Assembly (NCBI GenBank): GCA_032595685.2
Contig: CP159373.1
Coordinates: 2,972,193-3,036,192, forward strand
DNA from: Candidatus Electrothrix aestuarii
Lineage (GTDB): Bacteria > Desulfobacterota > Desulfobulbia > Desulfobulbales > Desulfobulbaceae
Length of the DNA stretch: 64,000 nucleotides
Reading direction: 5' to 3'
Shown here in pieces: positions 9,223-18,486 of this stretch. The translations under genes and the position numbers were made by a program. The notes beneath the pieces were generated by a model that was not told the DNA's origin, made no database searches, and saw only the letters and a list, made by a program, of their open reading frames with translations. Position 1 is the stretch's first letter. Each line of letters begins with the position of its first letter.

Positions 9223-10365
9223 ATGCCCATGAATGATCAATCCCCCTGGGGGAAAAAGAAAAAACCAGGAACACCAGAAGATTTCCTGGCCGTCCTGATC
9301 CAGAAGATCAGGGATGCATTTAATGAAGAGAAGCAGGAAGGTCCATCTTCCCAGAAGGGGGGAGACCCGGAACCAGTTAATTTTCTTGCTGGAATTGGCA
9401 AGGTCATCCTGGTCATCTTCGCGGTGGTCTGCTTTCAGGTTATTTACTCTTCCTTTTACACCATTGAATCCGGTGAACAAGGTGTGGTTCTCCGTTTTGG
9501 CCAGTATCATCGGACCACGGAGCCGGGGCTTCATTTTAAAATGCCCTATATTGAACACATGGAAAGGGTGGATGTAAAGACCGTACGAAAAGAGGAGTTC
9601 GGTTTTCGAACCAAAGCACCGGGCCAGAACTCCACCTTCAGTAAAGAGGGATTTGATCGGGAATCACTGATGCTCACTGGCGATAAGAACGTCATTGATG
9701 TGGCCTGGATTGTTCAATACACAGTAAGCGATCCGGTTCGTTTTCTTTTTAAGGTACGTCAGGTCAAACAGGCGGTGCGTGATAATTCGGAAACGGTGAT
9801 TCGCCGTATTGTCGGCAATATGGATTTTGACTACGTACTGGGAAATCGTTCTGTTCTTGCTGAAATGGCCAAGCAGGAATTGCAGAAGGACCTGGATAAG
9901 CTGGAGAGTGGAGTCCATGTGGGAACGCTTCAGCTCCTGGATATCACTCCGACAGATGCTGTTAAACCTGCCTTTAACGAGGTTAATGAGGCAGACCAGG
10001 ATATGAAACGTCTGGTCAACGAGGCAGAAGAAACCTACAACAAGGTTATTCCCAAGGCCCGAGGCTCGGCAAAGCAGATCATCGAAGAGGCACACGGGTA
10101 TGCTGTGCAGCGCGTGAACGATGCAAAGGGTGAGACGGTCCGTTTTAACGCCATTGTTGCGGAGTACCTGAAGGCGGAAGAGGTCACCAGGAGACGCATG
10201 TATCTTGAAACCATGCAGGAAATTCTGCCTCATGCCAAGCAGATTTATGTGATGGATGGTAAGGAACAGGCCGTGCTTCCCTTTATGAATCTGACGGATA
10301 ACGGGCAGACCCGTACGTCATCAGAACAGTTACGATCTCCTCTTAATACCAGTAGGATGCAATAG
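9223..10365 (+). CDS. hflK: HflK, SPFH-domain modulator of FtsH protease
   Basis: HflK and HflC form a large membrane cage around FtsH and tune its proteolysis. The 380-residue protein has a charged N-terminus, one membrane anchor at about residues 64-84, then the SPFH/band-7 domain starting at YTIESGEQGVVLRFG and a long helical region with the VNDAKGET segment typical of HflK. The C-terminus is Gln/Ser/Arg-rich. A weak AAAGGT ribosome-binding site precedes the ATG at 9223. hflC follows after three bases. Confidence 0.95.
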   Translation: MPMNDQSPWGKKKKPGTPEDFLAVLIQKIRDAFNEEKQEGPSSQKGGDPEPVNFLAGIGKVILVIFAVVCFQVIYSSFYTIESGEQGVVLRFGQYHRTTEPGLHFKMPYIEHMERVDVKTVRKEEFGFRTKAPGQNSTFSKEGFDRESLMLTGDKNVIDVAWIVQYTVSDPVRFLFKVRQVKQAVRDNSETVIRRIVGNMDFDYVLGNRSVLAEMAKQELQKDLDKLESGVHVGTLQLLDITPTDAVKPAFNEVNEADQDMKRLVNEAEETYNKVIPKARGSAKQIIEEAHGYAVQRVNDAKGETVRFNAIVAEYLKAEEVTRRRMYLETMQEILPHAKQIYVMDGKEQAVLPFMNLTDNGQTRTSSEQLRSPLNTSRMQ

Positions 10366-10368
10366 ATT

Positions 10369-11307
10369 ATGAAACAGGCAATACAGATACTCATTCTTGT
10401 ACTCGTCGCCGCTGCTGTCGCCAGTGTGTGGGATGGGTTTTATATTCTTCAGGAAGGTAAACAAGCTGTGATCACTCAGTTTGGTGCTCCGGTGGGCGAG
10501 CCAGTGACGGATGCCGGTTTACGGTTTAAGCTTCCCTTTGTCCAGCGGGTGCGTTTTTTTGAAAAACGTATTCTGATTTGGGACGGTGATCCCAACCAGA
10601 TCGCCACCAATGACAAGACCTTTATCTTTATGGATAATACAGCGCGCTGGCGGATTTCCAACGCCCTCCGTTTTCTCCAGGCTGTTGGGACAGAGATGAG
10701 CGCCCAGACCCTGCTTGATGATATCATTAACGGTGCTGTCCGGGATCTGGTGAATCAGAATGATCTTATTGAGATTATTCGCTCTTCGGATTGGGACAAG
10801 GAGTATTCCTTTGCCCGGTCCCGTGATGCGGAGATGATGCGAGCACCGGAAAAGGGTCGTGATAAGATCAGCGAGATGGTCTTGCAACAGGCCTCCAAGA
10901 ACACAGAGAAATATGGGATTGAGTTGATCGATGTTATGTTTAAACGAGTCAACTACATCCAAAGCGTTCGCGAGAAGGTGTATAGCCGGATGATTTCGGA
11001 ACGGAAGCGAATCGCTGCGGAAAAGCGCTCCTTGGGTGAGGGGCGTAAGGCCGAGATTCTCGGTAAGGTGGAGCGTGAACTGAAGGAGATCACTTCAGAG
11101 GCTAAGCGGCAGGCCACTGAGATTCGTGGTCAGGCCGATGCAGAGGCGACCAAGCTGTACGGTGAATCTTATAGTAAGTATGCGGATTTTTATTTTTTCC
11201 AGAAAAGTCTGGAGAGCTACCGCAATATCATCGGGGCGAATACCTCGCTGATCCTTTCCCCCAAATCTGAGCTCTTGCAGTATCTGGAGTCGACTGAGGG
11301 GCGCTAG
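10369..11307 (+). CDS. hflC: HflC, SPFH-domain partner of HflK
   Basis: A 312-residue protein with an N-terminal membrane anchor (residues ~5-22) and the band-7 domain (FYILQEGKQAVITQFG). The VREKVYSRMISERKRIA and GQADAEATKLYG segments are typical of HflC. It lies directly after hflK and before a strong terminator, so hflKC forms a closed two-gene operon. Confidence 0.95.
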   Translation: MKQAIQILILVLVAAAVASVWDGFYILQEGKQAVITQFGAPVGEPVTDAGLRFKLPFVQRVRFFEKRILIWDGDPNQIATNDKTFIFMDNTARWRISNALRFLQAVGTEMSAQTLLDDIINGAVRDLVNQNDLIEIIRSSDWDKEYSFARSRDAEMMRAPEKGRDKISEMVLQQASKNTEKYGIELIDVMFKRVNYIQSVREKVYSRMISERKRIAAEKRSLGEGRKAEILGKVERELKEITSEAKRQATEIRGQADAEATKLYGESYSKYADFYFFQKSLESYRNIIGANTSLILSPKSELLQYLESTEGR

Positions 11308-11349
11308 GAAGAAGAAGGTCCAGCAGCATCCAGCAATGGTGTTTATTGT

Positions 11350-11394
11350 AAACAGAGAGCCCTGTCAGTTATACTGGCGGGGCTCTCTGTTTTT
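11350..11394 (+). terminator. Rho-independent terminator of hflKC
   Basis: A perfect 13-bp stem (11350-11362 with 11380-11392) encloses a 17-base loop and ends in a T-run. The matching A-rich upstream flank is modest, so it acts mainly on the + strand. It lies 43 bases after the hflC stop. Confidence 0.85.
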
Positions 11395-11435
11395 GGGAGG
11401 GGAGATAACTATCAAACAAACGTGAGGAAAATATT

Positions 11436-11855
11436 ATGACACCATCATATCATCATGCCTATCTGAGCAGTAATATGATTGCGGCTCTGCATAAGCTGGA
11501 AAAGTACTCTGTGTTTTCAGAATTGGCTTTGCAACTGGAGAAAGATTATATAGCGGATGTGTGTATCTATCCGAAGCGAAAGATACATTTCTCAGCAGGT
11601 GATGTGATTAACGTAACGGAAGCACCACTCTTGGTGGTCGAGATTCTGTCGCCAACGCAAGGAACCCAAGAGATTCTGGAGAAATTTGTCGGTTATTTTC
11701 AGGCCGGGGTTCAGTCCTGCTGGCTGGTTATCCCGGTTGCTCAATCTGTTACTGTATATTCCTCAATGGAACAAGCCCGGACCTACACGCAGGGTGATGT
11801 CGTTGATACTGTCTTAGATATCCGTATCCCGGTTGAGGGGATCTTTGCGTCGTGA
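11436..11855 (+). CDS. Uma2-like (DUF820) restriction-endonuclease-fold protein, short
   Basis: 139 residues with the Uma2 core: DYIADVCIYP, then PLLVVEILSP, then FVGYFQAGVQSCWLV. In this PD-(D/E)xK superfamily the Asp and Glu-x-Leu-Ser positions form the putative active site. The typical length is about 180-190, so the N-terminus is shortened, and the lysine usually found after the LSP segment is not obvious. GTGAGGAAAATATT before the ATG gives a fair ribosome-binding site. Uma2 proteins are abundant in bacteria with many mobile genes; their function is unknown. Single gene behind the hflKC terminator. Confidence 0.75.
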   Translation: MTPSYHHAYLSSNMIAALHKLEKYSVFSELALQLEKDYIADVCIYPKRKIHFSAGDVINVTEAPLLVVEILSPTQGTQEILEKFVGYFQAGVQSCWLVIPVAQSVTVYSSMEQARTYTQGDVVDTVLDIRIPVEGIFAS

Positions 11856-11950
11856 TGACGCACCAGTGAGATTACTCGTGACCTCACTCATCGACGGAAT
11901 ATATCAATGAGCATCTTTATGTGCCTTTATATGCCGTTATATGCATAATT

Positions 11951-13801
11951 TTAGATAATCAAGCGGACCCCGCCCAGATCGGCCAGACCATAAATGAGGT
12001 GATCGCCAGGGGAACCAATGAACATTAAATTGGCTGGAATGTTCCACTTGGCAGATAACTCCTGGATCAGGGCAGGATTGAATGTTCCGATATTGACGAC
12101 GAATTCAATATCGATAGCCGGGTAGGCCTCATTGAGAAAATCCAGATCACGTTGCAGGTTAGGGGGAACTTCACGTTCATCCTGAACTACGGTAACGATC
12201 TTGATCCGGCTGCTATGTTCGTTATTTTGTACATACTGCATGACCAGATTGAGGTTGGGCAGATTATCGCCGCGAGTAAAGAACACCAGCTGTTGGGCAT
12301 TGATTTGATCAATCTTTGCCTGGATCGCCTGGGTAGCCGCGCGCATACTCTTTATGAACGTCATGAAGAGCGATTTCACAAGGAAGAGGCAGGCTTGCAG
12401 GATGGTGATGCGTTCCAGCATGATAACGATGACCAGCAAGGCAGGAAAGAAAAATTCCAAAAAGACAATCAGGTACGATGGATTCATGATGGCATTGCCG
12501 ACCAGGCCAGTAAGGACAGCAGCAATGGCTATCAGCACGGACGGCAAAGAGGCCACAGAGGAGCGTGGCAGTTTGTTCCGTTTCCATTTGAGGAGAATAT
12601 TTCCTATCCCGAACAGGGCCATCACTGCCAGGAAAGAGATGGTATACACCCCGGCCAGGGCCTTGAGCTCGCCTCCGGTGATCAGCAGCACGGAAAGGGA
12701 AAGGAGAAAAAAGGCGATAATAATGCGATGGGTGGTGCCGCGACGGTTGGTTTTGAGCAGAAATTGGGGGAGACAGCGGTCCAGGGCCAGGCGACGAATC
12801 AAGCCGTTCACACCGACGAAACTGGTCAGGACAGCACCACTCAACACCAGCATGGCGTCAATGGAGATTATATTGGCAAACCAGCTATTGCCGGACAGTA
12901 AGCCCATATGGGCCAGCAGGGCCTCCTGATGCTGCTCTACCTGAGGGATTGGTACCAGTGCTAATGCCAGCAGGGCCATACCAGGGTTGAAAATGGTCAC
13001 GGCAATCCACATATTGCGTAGGGTCTGGGGAAAGACGCCTTCGGCCTGTTCTTCCACGAAGTTAGCAGAACTTTCAAAGCCAGAAATACCCAGCAGAGAG
13101 GCGGCAAAACCGAAAAACAGGGCCGTCCACAAGCCGCCTTCGGTGGGTGTGATCAGATTTAACTGCAAAGTCTCCAGGCCATGTGTTCCCACATAGTAGA
13201 TACCTGCTCCCAGCAATAAGGAGAGGGTTGTCAGGTGGAATAAAAAGATGGCGATGGCAACTTTGGAGGATTCGGTAATACCGATGATGGTGAGTACCAT
13301 AAAAAAAGCCAACAGAGCAATAGTGGCTTCCATCACGGGCAGACCCGACCAGACTGTGTGCAGATAATGCATAGCCTCGCCAGCAGAGATGACAGCTGTC
13401 GCCATATAAGAGAGGATGGTGAGACAGGCGGCTATGGAAGCGCGAAATTTGCTCGTCGTATTTAACAGGGCATTGTAGGCGCCGCCGTTCAAGGGGAGCG
13501 CCCCCACAACTTCAGCATAAATCGAGCGGAATAAATAGAGAACACCGGCAACCAGCAGCAAAACAAGGGGTGCCCATCGACCTGCATAAAGAATCGCCAG
13601 GGCAGAGACATACAGGCAGGAAGAGGTGATATCGTTTCCGCAGATAGCTGTTGCTGCTAACTGCGCTAAACCACCTTCTTTATGTTCCGTAACATGCTTT
13701 CGGGGTGCAGCAGCATCTGTTTTGCCTTCAGCCGCTTGCAGCTGTGTTTGATCTGAAGTGATGGTTTCGGTGGATTCACTAGAGGATATATCGTTTGTCA
13801 T
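11951..13801 (-). CDS. APC-superfamily amino acid permease with C-terminal USP-like domain
   Basis: About twelve hydrophobic segments from residue ~45 to ~480 with the APC signature around TAICGNDITSSCLY and GGAYNALLN identify an amino acid/polyamine/organocation transporter. The last ~130 residues are soluble and begin around VFFTRGDNLPNLNLV, resembling a nucleotide-binding universal-stress-like domain (MFIGSPGDHLIYGL). Such fusions are known for APC transporters and suggest cytoplasmic regulation. The substrate cannot be assigned. The ATG at 13801 is chosen; an in-frame TTG at 13834 has only a badly spaced AGGA. The Gln/Thr/Ser-rich N-terminus is variable. Confidence 0.85.
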   Translation of the reverse strand: MTNDISSSESTETITSDQTQLQAAEGKTDAAAPRKHVTEHKEGGLAQLAATAICGNDITSSCLYVSALAILYAGRWAPLVLLLVAGVLYLFRSIYAEVVGALPLNGGAYNALLNTTSKFRASIAACLTILSYMATAVISAGEAMHYLHTVWSGLPVMEATIALLAFFMVLTIIGITESSKVAIAIFLFHLTTLSLLLGAGIYYVGTHGLETLQLNLITPTEGGLWTALFFGFAASLLGISGFESSANFVEEQAEGVFPQTLRNMWIAVTIFNPGMALLALALVPIPQVEQHQEALLAHMGLLSGNSWFANIISIDAMLVLSGAVLTSFVGVNGLIRRLALDRCLPQFLLKTNRRGTTHRIIIAFFLLSLSVLLITGGELKALAGVYTISFLAVMALFGIGNILLKWKRNKLPRSSVASLPSVLIAIAAVLTGLVGNAIMNPSYLIVFLEFFFPALLVIVIMLERITILQACLFLVKSLFMTFIKSMRAATQAIQAKIDQINAQQLVFFTRGDNLPNLNLVMQYVQNNEHSSRIKIVTVVQDEREVPPNLQRDLDFLNEAYPAIDIEFVVNIGTFNPALIQELSAKWNIPANLMFIGSPGDHLIYGLADLGGVRLII

Positions 13802-14017
13802 GAAAAACGGCCAGCAACTGTTGAATAAATTCAATTCCTAACAGAAATCAGTAAAAACTCTGGACACATCTTACTGCTATATTTCGATATTGTCTCATAA
13901 AAAGTCGCAGCAGCTCCTTGTGAATAAAGTCCTCGCAATTTCTTGAGAGTTTCTAGCTGAAGGCGTATTTTTTGCTTAGAAATAGGTTGATGTTACGTTT
14001 TTTGTTTGCCATGATTT

Positions 14018-14863
14018 TTATAGCTTATCGATTTCGTCAAGAGAAAGCCCGGTGCATTTTTGGATAATTTGGGCCGAAATACCTTCTTTCTTCATTGATC
14101 GTGCTGTTTCCAGTTTTCCTTTTTTCAAACCTTCACTGAATTTCGTTCGAAGCTCGCTGTCTCTTCTGCGCCGATGATCAATATAATTATTATAGTCGAT
14201 CCGGTCTTCTTCTTTCAGTTTGGTATAGGCGAGAACTCTTCCTGCCTCCTGTAAACCCTGGGCAGTAAATTCCGGTTTAATCTCTTCATTTTTTAAGAAG
14301 TATATCCATTCGTCGAGCGTGTCTTTTGCGAGATCATCAAAGCGGTTTATTTTTATCAGGTAGTATTCCGGGAATATCTCCTGCACACTGTTTTTGTCGA
14401 GGTCTTTTTTTTCATTTGCTCTGAGCTGCAAGACGTCGTTTTTATGGATACCTCTGAACGATGTAGAGCCATGATAGACATAATCTTCCCCTTCCCCTAA
14501 ATCGAAATAAATGAGGTTAACAGAGATTACCTTATGCACCCGGAGATAATCATCGCCTTCATGAAGATGCTCTGTCACCACCCTTGATGTGCCCCAGAGG
14601 ATGCGATGGAAGAAGGAGTAGTCGCGGTCGTACTGTACCTCAATGATGATAATTTCGTTTTTAGAATTTCTTACCTTCAGGTCGAGCACATTTTGCTTAT
14701 GTTGTTTGAAGTCTTTATTGGATTCAGACTCCAGGACTTCAAGGACCGTGATGTTTTCCTTGAGGAGTTCAGATAAGAAACCTGCGAGCACGCCGAAATT
14801 AGCTTTTGATCGCAGGAGTCGTTTTATTGCCCAATCAAAGGATACATATTGTCTCGTTTTCAT
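14018..14863 (-). CDS. Rpn-family (PD-(D/E)xK) nuclease/putative transposase, copy 2
   Basis: 281 residues, almost identical to the gene two bases upstream. Features are the N-terminal YVSFDWAIKRLL segment, the LDLKVRNSKNEIIIIEVQ core in which Asp and Glu-x-Gln correspond to the PD-(D/E)xK active site, and the C-terminal GLSLDEIDKL tail typical of Rpn proteins. Known Rpn members are DNA endonucleases that stimulate RecA-independent recombination. Compared with copy 1 it lacks four residues (VEGV-like) near residue 248 and differs in a few C-terminal positions. No ribosome-binding site of its own is obvious, so coupling to copy 1 is likely. Confidence 0.85.
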   Translation of the reverse strand: MKTRQYVSFDWAIKRLLRSKANFGVLAGFLSELLKENITVLEVLESESNKDFKQHKQNVLDLKVRNSKNEIIIIEVQYDRDYSFFHRILWGTSRVVTEHLHEGDDYLRVHKVISVNLIYFDLGEGEDYVYHGSTSFRGIHKNDVLQLRANEKKDLDKNSVQEIFPEYYLIKINRFDDLAKDTLDEWIYFLKNEEIKPEFTAQGLQEAGRVLAYTKLKEEDRIDYNNYIDHRRRRDSELRTKFSEGLKKGKLETARSMKKEGISAQIIQKCTGLSLDEIDKL

Positions 14864-14865
14864 AA

Positions 14866-15723
14866 CTATAGCTTATTGATTTCGTCAAGAGAAAGCCCGG
14901 TGCATTTTTGGATGAGCTCGACAGAAATACCTTCCTTTTTCATTGATCGTGCCGTTTCCAGTTTTCCTTTTTCCACACCTTCCACAAGGCCTTCACTGAA
15001 TTTCGTTCGCAGCTCGCTGTCTCTTCTGCGCCGATGATCAATATAATTATTATAGTCGATCCGGTCTTCTTCTTTCAGTTTAGTGTAGGCGAGAACTTTT
15101 CCTGCCTCCTGTAAACCCTGGGCGGTAAATTCGGGTTTAATCTCTTCATTTTTTAAGAAGTATATCCATTCGTCGAGCGTGTCTTTTGCGAGATCATCAA
15201 AACGGTTTATTTTTATCAGGTAGTATTCCGGGAATATCTCCTGCACACTGTTTTTGTCGAGGTCTTTTTTTTCATTTGCTCTGAGCTGCAAGACGTCGTT
15301 TTTATGGATACCTCTGAACGATGTAGAGCCATGATAGACATAATCTTCCCCTTCCCCTAAATCGAAATAAATGAGGTTGACAGAGATTACTTTATGCACC
15401 CTGAGATAATCATCGCCTTCATGAAGATGCTCTGTCACCACCCTTGATGTCCCCCAGAGGATGCGATGGAAGAAAGAGTAGTCGCGGTCGTACTGTACCT
15501 CAATGATGATAATTTCGTTTTTAGAGTTTCTTACCTTCAGGTCGAGCACATTTTGCTTATGTTGTTTGAAGTCTTTATTTGATTCAGACTCCAGGACTTC
15601 AAGGACCGTGATGTTTTCCTTGAGGAGCTCAGATAAGAAACCTGCGAGCACACCAAAATTGGCTTTTGATCGCAGGAGTCGTTTTATTGCCCAATCAAAG
15701 GATACGTATTGTCTTGTTTGCAT
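14866..15723 (-). CDS. Rpn-family (PD-(D/E)xK) nuclease/putative transposase, copy 1
   Basis: 285 residues; first gene of the tandem pair on the - strand. It has the same Rpn core (LDLKV...EIIIIEVQ) and WGTSRVVTEHLHEG segment. The start ATG at 15723 follows the duplication boundary, and AAGAGAAC upstream could act as ribosome-binding site. Both copies are open over the full length, so neither is obviously dead. No terminal inverted repeats were seen, so these are more likely immobile or trans-acting genes than a complete insertion sequence. Confidence 0.85.
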   Translation of the reverse strand: MQTRQYVSFDWAIKRLLRSKANFGVLAGFLSELLKENITVLEVLESESNKDFKQHKQNVLDLKVRNSKNEIIIIEVQYDRDYSFFHRILWGTSRVVTEHLHEGDDYLRVHKVISVNLIYFDLGEGEDYVYHGSTSFRGIHKNDVLQLRANEKKDLDKNSVQEIFPEYYLIKINRFDDLAKDTLDEWIYFLKNEEIKPEFTAQGLQEAGKVLAYTKLKEEDRIDYNNYIDHRRRRDSELRTKFSEGLVEGVEKGKLETARSMKKEGISVELIQKCTGLSLDEINKL

Positions 15724-16388
15724 AATGTTCTCTTGTCGTTGCTTTGCGAAGACGTTCTGGCGAGAAGAATGTGATATTTGCGTATGATAATGAGATGAAG
15801 CAGGTCGTGTCAGCTTATGATTTCGTCCACAGTATATTCAGATTCTCCAGGAAGTACAATAGTTGTGATGTAACAGGAGGATGGCGAGGAGATGCGCTGT
15901 TTTGGGTGATGGGGTGTTGGTTAGGGACGATTGATCAAGATGGATGGCGGTGAGTCCTCATGTGGAAGAGGTATGGTCGCGATGGTTGTTGGGCGAAGAT
16001 GACATCATTGAGAATTAATTTATGGATGTTTTTGAGTTAAGAATATTTTTTTTGCTGTGCAACAAGAATATTTCGTTACTTTGAGAATGTGAATTGTTTT
16101 TAGCTTCTTGATTTTCTGGGATTTTTTATTGATTTATTGGGTGGGGCATGTTCTGTATACGTATTGTTGATATGTGGCTCTGATATGGTGGGCAGCCCCA
16201 AGGGGCAGGGGGATAGGTCCGGCGGAGTCAGCACTTGCAGAGTGAGTAGGTTGGGCTGCGTTTTTAATGTCGCTCGCACGCTATCTGTTTGTATGCATAT
16301 TGTAACTTTTTAAAACTGAAGCCATTGATTTCGAATTTTGGTGTTATGGGGTTTTCTTATTCGCTTCGTTGAAGAGGAGATTAGCTTT
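15724..16388. other. 665-base intergenic region with a GC-rich structured island
   Basis: No convincing ORF. Most is AT-rich, but 16188-16262 is a GC-rich island framed by inverted repeat GCAGCCC (16192-16198) and GGGCTGC (16253-16259), with an inner GCCCC/GGGGC pairing option. It could be a small structured RNA, or a remnant of a mobile element. The promoter of the downstream PH-Trypco2-protease-STAND genes should be in this region, but no clear box pair is visible. Confidence 0.4.
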
Positions 16389-16892
16389 ATGTTTATGATC
16401 TTTAAGAGAAAGAACAGCAAAGAAGACTTGGAAAAGAGAATAAAGAAATGGCTTACGCATGATGAGAAAATCGAAGTATCTGTTTATGAGCAGCTTAAAG
16501 CTCGTCGGAGTCAGTTTTTGGTTATAACAAATCATCGGGCGATTTTGTTTGAGTCAGATCTGTATGGGAGATTGGAAGATAAGAGTGATAAGCTATGGCG
16601 TCAGCTTCTCTCGGCGCATTTAAAACAGGGAGTGAGATTCTCCTCGTTGGATGTTTTTTTCTTTCAACATCATGACGCAAACTATTTTCATAACCCTTAT
16701 CAGAATCAAGAACCTTTTGATCAGCATTGCTGGCATCTTGCCGGATTGAATAAGGAACAGGCGGGAAAGGTTTATGCGAATTTAAAGTCTAAAGAGTGTG
16801 AGTGGAAGGAGAAGCGGCTTGAGCAGTATGTGGAGCTTATGAAGATACCGGGGCGGCCCGGGGGGATGGGGGGAGGAATGCCGCCGAGGTGA
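16389..16892 (+). CDS. Small PH-like-domain protein with Gly/Pro-rich tail
   Basis: 167 residues. The N-terminal part (KKWLTHDEKIEVSVYEQLKA..., LVITNHRAILFES) follows the bacterial PH-like pattern of a short charged helix, then beta strands with a TNxR turn. The middle contains an unusual aromatic/His-rich stretch (FFFQHHDANYFHNPY), and the C-terminus is GRPGGMGGGMPPR. The ATG at 16389 is chosen because GAGGAGA lies eight bases upstream; a GTG at 16338 would add a hydrophobic extension. It sits 83 bases before the Trypco2 gene and may belong to the same conflict locus, but it has no assigned function. Confidence 0.6.
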   Translation: MFMIFKRKNSKEDLEKRIKKWLTHDEKIEVSVYEQLKARRSQFLVITNHRAILFESDLYGRLEDKSDKLWRQLLSAHLKQGVRFSSLDVFFFQHHDANYFHNPYQNQEPFDQHCWHLAGLNKEQAGKVYANLKSKECEWKEKRLEQYVELMKIPGRPGGMGGGMPPR

Positions 16893-16975
16893 TTGTAAGA
16901 TTCATGCGACTGCCTTACTTGGGAAGGCAGGGCATTGGATAAACAGAAAACCAATTTGAGCACGGGCAGGGAATT

Positions 16976-17293
16976 ATGGCAAACCAGGAAAAAAAGCAAC
17001 TCGAACTTGCGGAAATGATCAAGGGACTGCGTGAGCAACTTGCTGAAGCGCAACGAGAAGGACAAGATAAAGATATCCATTTCACAGTTGAGGATGTGGA
17101 ATTGGAGTTGCAGATCACAGCGGAAAAACAGGCTTCCGGTGGGATGTCTGCCAAATTTTATGTATTTACCGGCAAACTTGATGGAGGTAAGAAGAATATT
17201 GAGACCCAAAAGTTGAAACTCAAGCTGAAGGCGGGAAAAGCTGATGGTAGCCCTCTTGAGGTAGCTGATGACGGTGTGCTACGCCCGGCCTGA
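16976..17293 (+). CDS. Trypco2-domain protein (trypsin-co-occurring domain 2)
   Basis: 105 residues: a leading helix (LELAEMIKGLREQLAEAQREG), then beta strands IHFTVEDVELELQITAEK and AKFYVFTG, and a LKLKLKAG strand. This order and the ELAEMI..LREQL..A motif match the Trypco2 family described in NTP-dependent bacterial conflict systems, where it co-occurs with trypsin-like proteases and STAND NTPases. That is exactly its neighbourhood here: protease 32 bases downstream, then a giant NTPase. Its molecular role is unknown; an adaptor or protease partner is inferred. A 7-bp hairpin (16910-16930) lies just upstream; AGGGAATT before the ATG is the ribosome-binding site. Confidence 0.8.
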   Translation: MANQEKKQLELAEMIKGLREQLAEAQREGQDKDIHFTVEDVELELQITAEKQASGGMSAKFYVFTGKLDGGKKNIETQKLKLKLKAGKADGSPLEVADDGVLRPA

Positions 17294-17325
17294 TTCTCAA
17301 AACTCTTCTCTGAACAAACTGAATA

Positions 17326-18486
17326 ATGAACAAAAACTTGATTGTCACCATCTTTGTTCCTTCAACCGCACAGGGAAAAAGAGGGAAAATCGGCACTGGT
17401 TATCCTGTAGCAGGGAATTTGATTTTGACCTCCCGCCATGTAATGGATGAGGGGAGTGGAGAGATTCAAGTCCGGTGGCACTATTTTACAGATGAAGATG
17501 CTCCAGACAATGGATGGATACCGTTGACAGCAGACGACATTGTCTGGAAGGGTGAGAAGGAACTGGATGCCGTTTTGCTCCGCTGTCCTCGACCTAAAAA
17601 GGCGCAGTGGGAAGGATGGGGCAAGATTATCAATACAGAACCTAATCAACACGATAAATGGCACAGTCTCGGATTTTCCAGAGCTACTCAATACAACAAT
17701 CTGCGAGAACCTGACAATGTCAGCGGCACCATTGAGTCAATGGCTGGCCGGGCAGATCACTTTGAACTCACTGTTAACTGTCCTCCTGAAGAGCTTGAGA
17801 TGTGGCAAGGCGTATCCGGGATGCCGGTATTTGTCGATAAAGAAATTCTGGGGGTAGTTCGTTATGTACCGGATAATTTTAAAAGTAGCAAGCTGTATGC
17901 TGTTCCAAGCTGGAAGATGTTTGAAAATGAAAAATTTCGAAAATTAATCAGTGTGTTTCAGAGGAATTCGATCACGAAAATTATCAAAAATATTGAGGGA
18001 CTATTTGAAAGAAACGTTAATGAAGATGCTCTAAGAAAGTTGGTTTCATTATGCACAAACGAGAAGAGATGTGAAAGATTTTATGGACATGCTGAAAAAG
18101 TTCTCGGAAAATATAACAAATTGAAAGAGAATGAAGAGAATGAAAATAACGCAAGTTACGAATTAAGTTTAAATAAAATAGAGCTGCAAAAAAATCATAT
18201 TTCTTCACTACTATTACTTGTTGAAATGAAAATATTTTTCAAGGGAGAATCTGCAAATTTAACGTATAAGAAAGAAGCTCTTCGTTTGGAAAAGGAGTAT
18301 AACAGATTGTATAAGAGAAAGATAAAAATAGAGGATGAGTTGAATTTGAACAGAGATCCAAATAATACTGCGCAAATAAAAAATATTTTGGAATGCTTAC
18401 ATCAAACAATGAAATACTTACGTCAAACAATAGATTCCATTTTTACTTTAATTGAAGAAGAAATGCCAAACGGTGAAAGAGTATGA
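17326..18486 (+). CDS. Trypsin-like serine protease with C-terminal helical adaptor-like region
   Basis: 386 residues. Residues 1-215 form a chymotrypsin-fold protease with a full triad: His38 in SRHVM, Asp81 in ELDAVLL and Ser164 in GVSGMPV. There is no signal peptide, so it acts in the cytoplasm. Residues ~220-386 are charged and helical, and contain a helix-turn-helix stretch (EKEYNRLYKRK...LNLNRDP...ILECLHQ) that resembles by eye the N-terminus of the next protein. The gene overlaps the STAND gene by four bases (ATGA), so the two are translationally coupled. Inference: the protease is the effector, recruited or activated by the NTPase through the helical regions. The tail is more AT-rich than the protease domain. 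Confidence 0.85.
   Translation: MNKNLIVTIFVPSTAQGKRGKIGTGYPVAGNLILTSRHVMDEGSGEIQVRWHYFTDEDAPDNGWIPLTADDIVWKGEKELDAVLLRCPRPKKAQWEGWGKIINTEPNQHDKWHSLGFSRATQYNNLREPDNVSGTIESMAGRADHFELTVNCPPEELEMWQGVSGMPVFVDKEILGVVRYVPDNFKSSKLYAVPSWKMFENEKFRKLISVFQRNSITKIIKNIEGLFERNVNEDALRKLVSLCTNEKRCERFYGHAEKVLGKYNKLKENEENENNASYELSLNKIELQKNHISSLLLLVEMKIFFKGESANLTYKKEALRLEKEYNRLYKRKIKIEDELNLNRDPNNTAQIKNILECLHQTMKYLRQTIDSIFTLIEEEMPNGERV

Larger units (their letters stand above)
14018..15723. repeat. Tandem gene duplication, unit about 860 bp
   Basis: The two Rpn genes repeat head-to-tail with a period of 860 bases (start to start). By eye only scattered substitutions and one 12-base difference near the 3' end separate them, implying a recent duplication or ongoing gene conversion. 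The downstream joint reads TATAGCTTAT in both copies. Confidence 0.9.

Noticed and set aside
12152-12901. 249-codon ORF opposite the APC permease
   Set aside because: Antisense shadow of a clear membrane transporter; its Gln/His-rich composition is an artefact of the reverse frame.
14018-15723. Complete insertion sequence around the Rpn pair
   Set aside because: No terminal inverted repeats or target duplication were seen; only a tandem gene duplication is supported.
15744-15953. 69-codon ORF upstream of the PH-like gene
   Set aside because: No ribosome-binding site, no protein-like pattern, and it begins in the leader of the opposite Rpn gene.
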